From assembly GCA_041742255.1 (NCBI GenBank), contig JBGSIZ010000182.1, forward strand, positions 1 through 14,724: 14,724 nt of DNA, read 5' to 3'. The translations under genes were made by a program, and so were the position numbers. The first letter of the stretch is position 1, and each line of letters opens with the position of its first letter. The stretch is from JBGSIZ01 sp041742255 (lineage in GTDB: Bacteria > Pseudomonadota > Alphaproteobacteria > Rhodobacterales > Rhodobacteraceae). Below, piece after piece: positions 1 through 7,416 of the stretch. The notes below the pieces were generated by a model. That model had not been told where the DNA came from, made no database searches, and saw only the letters and a program-made list of their open reading frames with translations.

Positions 1-149
1 CCGCTGCGGCGGGTGGCGTCGGCCACGGCATCACCGGGGCCGTCGGGACCATAATGACCGGGCCAAACGGCCTGCATCAGACGGGCAACCTCCGCCACCA
101 CCTCGGGATGATCGGCCAACAGGACATAGCGCAAGGCGGACGCTGTCAC
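1..149 (-). CDS. GNAT-like N-acetyltransferase, N-terminal fragment (cut by window edge)
   Basis: Only the first 49 residues are inside the window. They begin from a GTG whose last two bases and the next A form the stop of the upstream peptidoglycan-binding gene (GTGA, 4-base overlap), so translation is probably coupled. The peptide starts MTASALRYVLLADHP, followed by an amphipathic helix and then WPGHYGPDGPGDA. This pattern (a short beta strand, then a helix ending in a W...YGP.GPGDA loop) resembles the N-terminal part of GNAT acetyltransferases, which transfer an acetyl group from acetyl-CoA to an amine. The acetyl-CoA-binding motif (RxxGxG/A) lies beyond the edge and cannot be checked. The family call rests on general resemblance only; the acceptor is unknown. 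It is the last visible gene of the leftward operon. Confidence 0.55.
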   Translation of the reverse strand, partial: MTASALRYVLLADHPEVVAEVARLMQAVWPGHYGPDGPGDAVADATRRS

Positions 150-1813
150 CGGCCCACCGTGCCAATGCTGTCGGCCAACAGGCGGACAATCGTGGGTTCA
201 TTCAGGTATCCAGTGACAGGCAGGTCGCGGGCCCCCTGATACCGGCGTATGGCACGGCGGGTTTCGGCATCAAACACGCCATCGGCGGGGCCGGGGTCCA
301 ACCCCAACTGGGTCAACCGGGCCTCGACCAGACGGGCGGTCAACGGGTTCAGGTTCAACCGCTCCTCGGCAAAGGCGGCCTCGGCTTGGGTGCCCTCGTT
401 CTGGGCTTCGGCGGTCAGGCGGGCGATCCGGGTATCGGCCTCAGGCTTGAACACGCCTCGGGGAAACGCGCGCAGGTAGTCCTGATAGGCGGCGATGGTG
501 TTGGCGGTCTGGGCAGTGTCCCAGGCGGCGCGGTCCTCGGCCTCGGCGGCGTCACGGTTTGCGGCCTCGATCAGGGAAATCCGGTCGGCAGCGACTTCGG
601 CAAAAATGCCATCGGGAAACCGGGCCAGATAGGCGCGCAACCCGGCCTCGTCATTGCGGGCACCGGTTTCATCCCAATAGGCACGGTCCAACCGGGCCTG
701 CTCCAACCGCTTGCGCTCGGCCTCGGCCTCCAACTCGGCAGACCGGCGGCTGGCTTGGGCGTCCAACCGGTTGACCTGTTCGGCAGTGACATAGGTGGTC
801 TGGGAATACCCGTTCACCTGCTGCCAATTGGCAATGGCGCGGCGGGTGCCGGGGCCAAAAATGCCGTCAATGCCACGGGTGTTGTAATCCAGAATGGTCA
901 GATTGCGCTGGATCGTGCGGCGCTGATCACGGGTCAGGGACAACGCATCCTCGGCGCGGCGGGCATCGCGGTTGGGTTCGGCGATGATCTCGGCAATCAC
1001 CTTTTCGGCCTCGGCGGCATAGCGGCCATCGGGATACCGGGCGATGTAGTTGCGATAGGCATCAATGGTGTCAATGGCCACGGCACCGTTCCACAGGGCA
1101 TCTTCGGCACGGGGGTCCGCTTGCGGCACGACAACATCAGGCACGACGGGGTCAATGGTTTCGGACGGCATCAGGGGCCATGTGGCGGGAACGTATCCGT
1201 CCACCTCCAGATCGGTCTGTCGGGAAAGTTCGGGGGCAAGGTCGATACCCGGCCGGGTCATCTGCCGGGTCAGAAACGCGGCAACAGCACGGGGATCACC
1301 GCGCACGACGGTCACACCTTGGGGAATATCCAGCGCGCCAATGCCTTGGGACAGCCACAGGTCATAGGGGTCGGTGCCGCCGTCCTCGGCCAACATCAGA
1401 ACGGCACGACCGGGGGCGCGGGACAACACCTGCAACAGACTGTCCACAGACAGGGACTCGGCGGCGACGGTGAACAATCCGGGGGCCTCGGCCTCGGCGG
1501 TCAAAAACCATGTGCGGGTGCCATCCGTGGCAAACTGCCCGGCCAAGGCAACAACGATGGCGTCGGCACCCTCGGCACTCTCGGCAAAGGCGGCCACGGC
1601 GTCGGCAACCGGGGCAGCACGGCCATTGCGCAGGGCCTCAACGGTAAACCCAAGGGCGGCCAACCCGTCTTCGGACTGCAGGATGTCGGTGGCGCGGGTG
1701 ACGCGGTCCAACCGTTCATAAGTGTCGGTGCCCAACAACAGCGCGGCATCTTGCGCGGCGGCAATGGCGGGGGTCACGGCGCACAGGGCAACAGACATCA
1801 GCAGGGCACGCAT
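146..1813 (-). CDS. Secreted caspase-like (apparently inactive) protein with two peptidoglycan-binding domains
   Basis: About 555 residues with an N-terminal signal peptide (MRALLMSVALCAV..., likely cleaved after AIAAA). Residues ~22-207 follow the caspase/metacaspase-like pattern: a strand ALLLGTDTYERL, then LAALGFTVEALRNG, then a buried strand and LTAEA. The usual catalytic SGHG is replaced by LAGQF (~90-94) and the usual DACR strand end by LMLAEDGG (~139-146), so the His/Cys dyad appears missing. There are three repeats of the form AY..YLARFPDG.FA.EA..RI (~240-275, 377-416, 429-466). Two PG_binding_1-type domains follow, at ~291-350 (DGIFGPGTRRAIANWQ) and ~487-545 (DGVFDAETRRAIRRYQ). A charged, probably coiled segment lies at ~352-377. 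Start: AAGGA sits 8 bases before the ATG at 1813; ATGs at 1822 and 1837 are alternatives, the last overlapping the ligase stop. Likely periplasmic and bound to the wall. A scaffold role is inference. Confidence 0.8.
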   Translation of the reverse strand: MRALLMSVALCAVTPAIAAAQDAALLLGTDTYERLDRVTRATDILQSEDGLAALGFTVEALRNGRAAPVADAVAAFAESAEGADAIVVALAGQFATDGTRTWFLTAEAEAPGLFTVAAESLSVDSLLQVLSRAPGRAVLMLAEDGGTDPYDLWLSQGIGALDIPQGVTVVRGDPRAVAAFLTRQMTRPGIDLAPELSRQTDLEVDGYVPATWPLMPSETIDPVVPDVVVPQADPRAEDALWNGAVAIDTIDAYRNYIARYPDGRYAAEAEKVIAEIIAEPNRDARRAEDALSLTRDQRRTIQRNLTILDYNTRGIDGIFGPGTRRAIANWQQVNGYSQTTYVTAEQVNRLDAQASRRSAELEAEAERKRLEQARLDRAYWDETGARNDEAGLRAYLARFPDGIFAEVAADRISLIEAANRDAAEAEDRAAWDTAQTANTIAAYQDYLRAFPRGVFKPEADTRIARLTAEAQNEGTQAEAAFAEERLNLNPLTARLVEARLTQLGLDPGPADGVFDAETRRAIRRYQGARDLPVTGYLNEPTIVRLLADSIGTVGR

Positions 1814-1826
1814 CGGGGTCATCCTT

Positions 1827-3029
1827 TCAGGTGTCATAGGTCCGGCGATCCTCGATCACGATACCATCGCGGGGCAAGGCACCGGGGGGGCACAATTCAA
1901 CATCGGCGCGCAGTTTCAGAACATCGCGCAACGTCTCGGCATAACGGGCGGCATCGCCATCTACACATTCCACACGAACGACCATGGTATCGGTCTCGCC
2001 TGCACGGTCGGCAACAACGCGGGCACGGGCAACCTCGGGGTGGCGGGCGACAAAGGCGGCGACCTGTTCAGGGCGAACAAACATGCCCTTGATCTTGGTG
2101 GTCTGATCGGCGCGGCCCATCCATCCCTTGATACGGGCGTTGGTGCGGCCACATGGGCTTGGGCCGTCCATGAACGCGCTCAGATCGCCGGTGGCAAACC
2201 GGATCAACGGGTAATCGGGGTTCAGGCTGGTCACAACCACCTCGCCCACTTCGCCGGGGTCCACAGGATCACCGGTTCCGGGGCGGACAATCTCGACGAT
2301 CACGCCTTCGTCCACAATCATGCCCATGCCGGGGGCGGTTTCATAGGCGATATGGCCCAGATCGGCGGTGGCATAACACTGCAAACAGGCGATGCCGCGA
2401 TCGGCATAAAACTGGCGCAGACTGGGAAACAGGGCACCACCGGACACAGCGGCCTTGGTGATGGCAAGGGGGACACCCATCTCGTCGGCTTTCTCAAGGA
2501 TGACCTTCAGAAAATCGGGGGTCCCGGCATAGGCGGTGGTGCCAATGTCATGGGCGGCGCGGACCTGCAATTCGGTCTGGCCAATACCGGCAGGGATAAC
2601 AGTGGCACCAACAGCGCGGGCCCCGCTTTCAAACATCAACCCGGCCGGGGTCAGATGGTAGGAAAAACAGTTCTGCACAATATCGTCAGGACCAATCCGG
2701 CACGCGTGCAGGAACCGGCCAAACCGCCACCAATCGGGGGTGGACCCGCCGGGTTCATAAATCGGGCCGGGGGATTGAAACACATGGGTGCGGCGGGCCA
2801 CAGGCACACCGCCAAACGGGGGATGATCCTTTTGCCACTGGGCCAAGGTGGCCTTGCGCAGCACCGGCAAGCGGGGCAAATCGGCGACGCGCGTGACAGG
2901 GCCGTCGGCCACCAGACAGCTGGCACTGGCAGCCTCGACCCGGGCAATCTGGGCAACAAGAGCAACACTCTGGGCAGCCTCGCGGGCCTCGGGTGTGCGG
3001 GTTTCAAGCGTGTCGAAATAGTTTGGCAT
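1827..3029 (-). CDS. PaaK-like phenylacetate-CoA ligase family (adenylate-forming) protein
   Basis: About 400 residues, shorter than long-chain acyl-CoA synthetases and close to PaaK length (~430). Family enzymes activate a carboxylic acid with ATP and CoA in the cytoplasm. Visible motifs, numbered from the chosen start: a phosphate-loop equivalent FQSPGPIYEP (~84-93) in place of the usual TSGTTG; YAGTPDFL (~167-174); YATADLG (~219-225, the YGxTE-equivalent); LIRFATGDLSAF (~275-286, with the ribose-binding Asp); and KGWMGRADQTTKIKG (~301-315). The C-terminus reads LPRDGIVIEDRRTY, with no Lys where A10-type catalytic lysines usually lie. Start: GGAG is 8 bases before the ATG at 3029; the in-frame ATG at 3059 has no ribosome site. 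It follows the 220-residue secreted gene by 80 bases and ends at the start region of the caspase-like gene. The substrate cannot be inferred; true PaaK activity is not implied. Confidence 0.85.
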   Translation of the reverse strand: MPNYFDTLETRTPEAREAAQSVALVAQIARVEAASASCLVADGPVTRVADLPRLPVLRKATLAQWQKDHPPFGGVPVARRTHVFQSPGPIYEPGGSTPDWWRFGRFLHACRIGPDDIVQNCFSYHLTPAGLMFESGARAVGATVIPAGIGQTELQVRAAHDIGTTAYAGTPDFLKVILEKADEMGVPLAITKAAVSGGALFPSLRQFYADRGIACLQCYATADLGHIAYETAPGMGMIVDEGVIVEIVRPGTGDPVDPGEVGEVVVTSLNPDYPLIRFATGDLSAFMDGPSPCGRTNARIKGWMGRADQTTKIKGMFVRPEQVAAFVARHPEVARARVVADRAGETDTMVVRVECVDGDAARYAETLRDVLKLRADVELCPPGALPRDGIVIEDRRTYDT

Positions 3030-3109
3030 CGAGCGGTCTCCTGTCCTTGGGCCAATCATGGCGACGCAGACAGCGAAACGCTAGCCACCGCACTCCGTGC
3101 TATCCAATA

Positions 3110-3772
3110 TCATTCGGGGGCCGGGCAGTTTTCCCGGCGGTAGTCATGCAGATCACGCAAGATCCCGCTCATGACATCATCGTTCAGGATCAATCCGGGG
3201 GGATAATCCGCGAAACCGAAGGGGGAATTCTGTGGGCCACCCTCCGCCCGCATTTCAATCCACCAGCCAATATTGCGTTGCAACAATGGACCATAGTCAC
3301 CGGCGACACGGGCCTCAAACAGGGCCTCACCTTGGTCTTGCACCAATCTGTAGTCTTGGTCGGTTTGACTAGAAGCATCGAAAAAGTCAGTTAGGGCCTG
3401 TTCGGCCCTCTCGTATCGGGCAATATCGTCGGCGTATCGGTCGCGGACCTCTGCGCGCAACGGAAAAAGGACCGATGACGTGACCCAGAATGCGACGCCA
3501 TCGGTCATCCGCTGGCCATTGACGATCACGCGGTCGGGGTCGGTTTCATAATCCGCCAACCATGAAATATGAACGTCGTTTATCGGATCAGGGCCTGACG
3601 TCTTGCGGCCGACATGCAATCGACACCCGTCCAGCCTGACATCAAACACGATCTCGGGCCAAATCTCGTTCTGGGCGGCAGCGATGCGGTCAGCAAGAGC
3701 CACAGGATCAACCTGCGCCCAGACCGGCGACGCCATCATGGCAACGGCTACGCACATCCAGCGAAATGTCAT
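3110..3772 (-). CDS. Secreted hypothetical protein, 220 aa
   Basis: I do not recognise the family. The ATG overlaps the stop of the livF-type gene as ATGA, so translation is probably coupled; an in-frame GTG three codons upstream is an alternative start. A typical Sec signal peptide is seen (MTFRWMCVAVAMMASPVWA, cleavage near residue 19). The mature part is about 200 residues, acidic, with no membrane segment and just two cysteines (C50 and C216) that could pair in the periplasm. A helical, charged middle part (~105-155) is followed by an aromatic-rich stretch (IGWWIEM ~168-174, FGFADYPPG ~185-193). It uses codons such as ATA, TCT, AGT and GCT and looks less GC-rich than its neighbours, which hints at a later insertion into the operon or weaker selection. 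Function unknown; the reading frame, signal peptide and coupling make a real gene likely. Confidence 0.75.
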   Translation of the reverse strand: MTFRWMCVAVAMMASPVWAQVDPVALADRIAAAQNEIWPEIVFDVRLDGCRLHVGRKTSGPDPINDVHISWLADYETDPDRVIVNGQRMTDGVAFWVTSSVLFPLRAEVRDRYADDIARYERAEQALTDFFDASSQTDQDYRLVQDQGEALFEARVAGDYGPLLQRNIGWWIEMRAEGGPQNSPFGFADYPPGLILNDDVMSGILRDLHDYRRENCPAPE

Positions 3773-4590
3773 GCCAGCCACCGCTTGCGGCGGCGATAGC
3801 TGCGGACATCGCGGAACGATTTGCGGCCTTCCTCGGACACACCTAGATAGAATTCCTTGACGTCGGGGTTTTCACGCAGATCGGCGGCAGGGCCTTCCAT
3901 GACAACTCGACCGCTCTCCAGAATATAGCCGTGGTGGGCGAACCGCAGGGCGACATTGGTGTTCTGTTCGGCCAACAGAAAACTGACGCCTTCGCGTTCG
4001 TTCAGATCTTTGACGATGCCGAAAATCTCCTCGACCAGTTGGGGGGCCAACCCCATGCTGGGCTCATCCAGCAAAATGGTCTCGGGACGGGACATCAACG
4101 CGCGGCCAATGGCGCACATCTGCTGTTCGCCACCGCTGGTATACCCGGCCTGACTTTTGCGGCGTTCGCGCAAACGGGGAAAATAGCCATAGACCTTTTC
4201 CAGATCGGCCAGAACGGCGGCCTTGCCATCGGACCGTGTATAGGCCCCGGTCAACAGGTTTTCCTCGATGGTCAGGTGTTCAAAACAATGGCGACCCTCC
4301 ATCACCTGAACCACACCGCGCTTGACCAAGGCCTCTGGGGACAAATCCTGCACGCGCTCGCCGCGATAGGAAATGGCACCCTTGGTGACGGCACCGCGTT
4401 CGGAATGCAGAAGGTTGGAAATAGCCTTGAGGGTGGTGGTCTTGCCGGCCCCATTGCCGCCCAGCAATGCGGTGATACCGCCCTTGGGCACGCTCAGGCT
4501 GACACCTTTCAACACAAGGATCACATGGTTGTAGATCACCTCGATATTGTTGACCTCCAACAGGGTGTCGGTCTTGGCATCGTCCAGCAT
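3769..4590 (-). CDS. livF: LivF-type ABC transporter ATP-binding protein
   Basis: ATPase subunit of a branched-chain-amino-acid-type (HAAT) importer; it would dimerise with the LivG-type protein under the two permeases. About 273 residues from the chosen start. Walker A GGNGAGKT (~44-51), the VMEGRHCF stretch that corresponds to the LivF P/MEGR motif, signature TSGGEQQM (~151-158) and Walker B ILLDEPS (~172-178). The H-loop position carries Gln (LLAEQN ~206-211), as is normal for LivF. The protein ends in a strongly basic tail (RKSFRDVRSYRRRKRWLA), longer than in E. coli LivF. Start: GAGG lies 7 bases before the ATG at 4590; the longer frame to 4626 has no ribosome site. It lies about 100 bases after the binding-protein gene, and its stop overlaps the next gene as ATGA. 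The liv symbol marks the family only; the substrate is probably not a branched-chain amino acid given the ligases around it. Confidence 0.92.
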   Translation of the reverse strand: MLDDAKTDTLLEVNNIEVIYNHVILVLKGVSLSVPKGGITALLGGNGAGKTTTLKAISNLLHSERGAVTKGAISYRGERVQDLSPEALVKRGVVQVMEGRHCFEHLTIEENLLTGAYTRSDGKAAVLADLEKVYGYFPRLRERRKSQAGYTSGGEQQMCAIGRALMSRPETILLDEPSMGLAPQLVEEIFGIVKDLNEREGVSFLLAEQNTNVALRFAHHGYILESGRVVMEGPAADLRENPDVKEFYLGVSEEGRKSFRDVRSYRRRKRWLA

Positions 4591-4651
4591 CGGCAGACCT
4601 CGCATCTTGGGGAGTGGCTCGGGCATCCGGCCCAGAAACCATCAGGACGGA

Positions 4652-4671
4652 CCGGGGACACATGCCCCCGG
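4652..4671 (-). other. Intercistronic hairpin between the binding-protein gene and livF
   Basis: A dyad CCGGGG-N8-CCCCGG sits about 20 bases after the stop of the binding-protein gene, on the leader side of livF. There is no T-run after it on the transcribed strand, so it does not look like a full intrinsic terminator. Hairpins here are often found to protect the 3' end of an abundant binding-protein message and give differential expression within the operon; that role is inference. Confidence 0.4.
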
Positions 4672-4691
4672 CCCGGTTCTTGGCCTCAGGC

Positions 4692-5975
4692 TCAGTTACA
4701 GGCGGGGGTGATCCCGGCCTCGGAGGCATAGGCGGCGGCATCCTCGACAACCAAGGGGTCAATCACCTCGCGGTCGGACGCAATCAAACCGGTGATGACG
4801 GTCCACTGCTGGGCGGTGGCATCCCACTGCTGGACATAGGCCTGACCGACGCCGCCATGGTTGGCGCAGGACACGGAAAATTCCGGGCCAATGTCGGGCA
4901 TACCCAATTCAACCATCCGGGCGGCGGTGATCTCGAGGGCTTCCATCCCGTCGCGCATCTGGGCGGCGGTGATGTCGGGGGTTCCGGCCAGTTCCTGCGC
5001 CTTGGCGGCTGCCTCGGCGGCCAACATGGCGGCATACATGCCCCGGCCATACAGAACAGACCCGATCTGGTCGCCGGCACCGGCAGCCAGCCCCTTGTCC
5101 ACAACCAACGCGCGGATTTCGTCATAGACGGGGAAATCGGCGACGCGGTTCATGTTCAGGGCCTTGTATCCGTTGGCCCCGGCACCGGCGGGAATAACGT
5201 CATTCTCGGACCCGGACCACCAGATGCCGATGAAATGATCCATCGGGAAATTGATGTTGGCGGCTTCCTGAATGGCGACTTGGTTCATCACGCCCCAACC
5301 CCACATCAGGACATAATCTGGACGATCCCGGCGGATCTGCAACCACTGGCTCTTTTGTTCCTGACCGGGGTGATCCACGGGGATCTCGGTGAGGGTAAAG
5401 CCGTGCTTGGTCGCCAGTTCCTGCAAGGTGCGGATGGGTTCCTTGCCATAGGCAGAGTTGTGATAAACAAGGGCGATGGTCTTGCCGCTGATATCGCCGC
5501 CTTCTTGGTCCAGAATGTGGTTCACAGCGATGGATGCACCGTCCCAATAGTTGGCGGGATAGTTGAACACCCACGGGAACGTGGCACCATCCTGTGCGGA
5601 TGTGCGGCCATAACCCATGGTGTGCATGGGGATGCCATCGGCGGTGACCTTGGGGATCAACTGATAGGTGATGCCGGTGGACAAGGGTTGATACACAAGG
5701 GGGTTCAGACCCTTGGTGGCCTCATAACATTCCACACCTTTTTCGGTGTTATACCCGGTTTCGCACTCGGGCACCTGCAGGCGGACACCGCCAATGCCGC
5801 CATCGCGTTCATTCAGCAGGGTGAAATAATCCTGATACCCATCGGCGAACGGGATGCCGTTGGCGGCATAAGGACCGGTGCGATAGGACAGCGACGGAAA
5901 GACCAGATCGGCGGCAACAGGACCTGCCAGCAACGTGGTGGAAAGGGCCGCAAGGGCCAGGGTCTTCATCTTCAT
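4692..5975 (-). CDS. Periplasmic substrate-binding protein of the HAAT/branched-chain-amino-acid-type ABC importer
   Basis: Binds the transported ligand in the periplasm and delivers it to the LivH/LivM-type permeases. 427 residues from the ATG at 5975, which has GGAGGAG 7 bases upstream; the frame extends to a TTG at 6002 without better support. Sec signal peptide MKMKTLALAALSTT...GPVAA, cleavage near residue 22; no lipobox Cys, so it is soluble. The mature protein shows the type I (Peripla_BP_6) pattern: SLSYRTGPYAANGIPFADGY in the first lobe (~28-47), a GGIGGVRLQV strand (~59-68), GKTIALVYHNSAYGKEP at the start of the second lobe, then YVLMWGWG. Four cysteines (C71, C83, C370, C426) could form two disulfides. 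It is flanked by unusually large gaps with hairpins, consistent with higher expression than its operon partners. The ligand is unknown; the neighbouring CoA ligases suggest a carboxylic acid. Confidence 0.9.
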   Translation of the reverse strand: MKMKTLALAALSTTLLAGPVAADLVFPSLSYRTGPYAANGIPFADGYQDYFTLLNERDGGIGGVRLQVPECETGYNTEKGVECYEATKGLNPLVYQPLSTGITYQLIPKVTADGIPMHTMGYGRTSAQDGATFPWVFNYPANYWDGASIAVNHILDQEGGDISGKTIALVYHNSAYGKEPIRTLQELATKHGFTLTEIPVDHPGQEQKSQWLQIRRDRPDYVLMWGWGVMNQVAIQEAANINFPMDHFIGIWWSGSENDVIPAGAGANGYKALNMNRVADFPVYDEIRALVVDKGLAAGAGDQIGSVLYGRGMYAAMLAAEAAAKAQELAGTPDITAAQMRDGMEALEITAARMVELGMPDIGPEFSVSCANHGGVGQAYVQQWDATAQQWTVITGLIASDREVIDPLVVEDAAAYASEAGITPACN

Positions 5976-6005
5976 TGGGTTTCTCCTCCCAGGGTTAACC
6001 AATGC

Positions 6006-6047
6006 GCCGGTTTCCCGGCAATCGTCGGGCGGGGTTCAGGCCCCGCC
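6006..6047 (-). other. Two tandem hairpins in the livM-binding protein gap
   Basis: In the 79-base gap before the binding-protein gene, the minus-strand transcript can form GGCGGGG-CCTGAA-CCCCGCC (6041-6047 with 6028-6034, 7 pairs) and then GCCGG-GAAA-CCGGC (6015-6019 with 6006-6010, 5 pairs closed by a GNRA tetraloop). No U-run follows, so this is not a standard terminator. It lies about 30 bases before the binding-protein start codon and may stabilise that message or act as a processing barrier (inference). Confidence 0.45.
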
Positions 6048-6054
6048 TCGTTGT

Positions 6055-7131
6055 TCAATACGGAAACGGCCACAGGCGCAGCTTTTCCTTGGCCACGCGC
6101 CACAACTGGGCCAAACCATGCGGCTCGGCGATCAGGAATATGATGATCAATGCGCCCACGATGACCAATTGGACATGGGCCACGATGTCGGTAGGCCAGC
6201 CCAGAACATCAACGCCCAACACCTTAAGGGCGACCGGCAGCAGCACCAGAAACGCAGCGCCCGCGAAACTGCCGAAAATGGACCCCAACCCGCCGATGAT
6301 GATCATGAACAACACCAGGAATGATTTGCTGATGCCAAACGCCTCGCCCACCTCGACAGCACCCAGATAGACGGCAAAGAACAACGCGCCCGATATGCCG
6401 ATGAAAAACGACGACACGGCAAAGGCGGACAATTTGGCGGTCAACGGATTGACGCCGATGATCTCGGCGGCGATGTCCATATCGCGAATGGCCATCCATT
6501 TGCGGCCAACCGACCCGCGGGTCAGGTTGCGGGCCAGAACGGCGCAAAAGGTGACGAACACCAGACAGATCATGTATTGGGCCCAAGGCGCGGTGTTGGG
6601 TCCGGTGACAAGCACACCCATGACACTGCGTTCGGGGGCGTTGATCTGACCACTGGCGGAATAGTTGTAAAACCACGGCACCTTGTTGAACAACCACACC
6701 AGAAAAAACTGGGCGGCAAGGGTGGCAACGGCCAGATAGAACCCCTTGATGCGCAGGGACGGCAGGCCAAACAACACGCCCACGGCGGCGGTGACACCCC
6801 CGGCCAACAGGACATGAATGACAATGGACACCTCGGGAAAGGCGGTCATCAGCTTGTAAACGGCATAGGCGCCCACGGCCATGAACCCGCCCGTGCCCAA
6901 ACTGACCTGCCCGCAATACCCCACAAGGATATTCAACCCGATGGCAGCAATTGAATAAATCAGAAACGGCACCAGAATTGCGTTGGCCCAATAATCGCCA
7001 ATGACAAACGGAATGACGGCATAGGCGACAACCAGAACGGCATAATACCGCCAACGGTCAAACCGGATCGGAAAGGTCTGGTTGTCCGCCTGATAGGTCG
7101 TCTTGAAATCGCCCGCCTCGCGATACAGCAT
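6055..7131 (-). CDS. livM: LivM-type ABC transporter permease
   Basis: One of the two inner-membrane permeases of the importer. 358 residues. A cytoplasmic N-terminal extension of about 30 residues (MLYREAGDFKTTYQADNQTF) comes before the first helix at ~31-45. About eight to nine hydrophobic segments follow. Family motifs: GYCGQVSLGTGGFMAVGAY (~71-89), GLPSLRIKGFYLA (~122-134), the ATPase-coupling loop RDMDIAAEIIGVN (~216-228) and GGLGSIFGSFAGAA (~280-293). Start: the ATG overlaps the stop of the 82-residue membrane protein gene as TGATG, and GGAGG lies 10 bases upstream inside that gene, so the two are translationally coupled. The N-terminal extension and its sequence look like the livM version that travels with acyl-CoA ligases in proteobacteria; this is from memory and unchecked. 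Confidence 0.92.
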   Translation of the reverse strand: MLYREAGDFKTTYQADNQTFPIRFDRWRYYAVLVVAYAVIPFVIGDYWANAILVPFLIYSIAAIGLNILVGYCGQVSLGTGGFMAVGAYAVYKLMTAFPEVSIVIHVLLAGGVTAAVGVLFGLPSLRIKGFYLAVATLAAQFFLVWLFNKVPWFYNYSASGQINAPERSVMGVLVTGPNTAPWAQYMICLVFVTFCAVLARNLTRGSVGRKWMAIRDMDIAAEIIGVNPLTAKLSAFAVSSFFIGISGALFFAVYLGAVEVGEAFGISKSFLVLFMIIIGGLGSIFGSFAGAAFLVLLPVALKVLGVDVLGWPTDIVAHVQLVIVGALIIIFLIAEPHGLAQLWRVAKEKLRLWPFPY

Positions 7132-7379
7132 CAGTCATTGACCTCCGGAAACGCGTGTTGGGCCAGCTTGGCAACCCAATAACACAAGGCGCCCACGATC
7201 AGGGCCAGCATCACCAGAATGGCGGTGGACAGGGCCATCATGGTGAACGCCATCGGGGCCACATCCCGGACCTCTTGGGGCATGCTGGCAAAACTGGCGA
7301 CCTGCACCACGGCAATGACAACGGCCAGCAGCACCAGCACAACAGGGGCAATTCGCAGAATGGCCAGCCAGAATTTCAT
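7131..7379 (-). CDS. Small two-helix membrane protein inside the ABC transporter operon
   Basis: 82 residues. AAGGA lies 7 bases before the ATG. Two strong membrane helices are seen: ~4-30 (FWLAILRIAPVVLVLLAVV...) and ~42-68 (MAFTMMALSTAILVMLALIV...), joined by a short polar loop SMPQEVRDVAP that holds the only acidic residues in the middle of the protein. The C-terminus is amphipathic (WVAKLAQHAFPEVND). It sits 37 bases after livH and its stop overlaps the livM start (TGATG), so it is made in step with the permeases. Not a member of the classical livKHMGF set and no family is recognised. Likely an inner-membrane accessory subunit of this transporter, or an assembly factor (inference). Confidence 0.8.
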   Translation of the reverse strand: MKFWLAILRIAPVVLVLLAVVIAVVQVASFASMPQEVRDVAPMAFTMMALSTAILVMLALIVGALCYWVAKLAQHAFPEVND

Positions 7380-7416
7380 GTCGTTTTCCTTGTGTCACAG
7401 GGGGACAGGGTCATCG

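Noticed and set aside
3090..3100. Small dyad GCAC-TCC-GTGC in the gap before the PaaK-like gene
   Set aside because: Only four pairs with a three-base loop and no T-run; too weak to call a terminator or regulator.
386..3143. Long plus-strand open frames (about 568 and 473 codons) opposite the ligase and caspase-like genes
   Set aside because: They are Gly/His/Gln-rich, lack family motifs and ribosome sites, and mirror the GC-ending codon bias of the real minus-strand genes.
3769..4590. Gln instead of His at the H-loop of the LivF-type ATPase
   Set aside because: LivF proteins, including the E. coli one, normally have VEQN here while LivG keeps the His, so this is a family trait.
4614..6143. 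A 509-codon plus-strand frame covering the whole binding-protein gene
   Set aside because: Low-complexity Gly-rich product with no motif; it is the antisense shadow of a gene with a clear signal peptide and family pattern.
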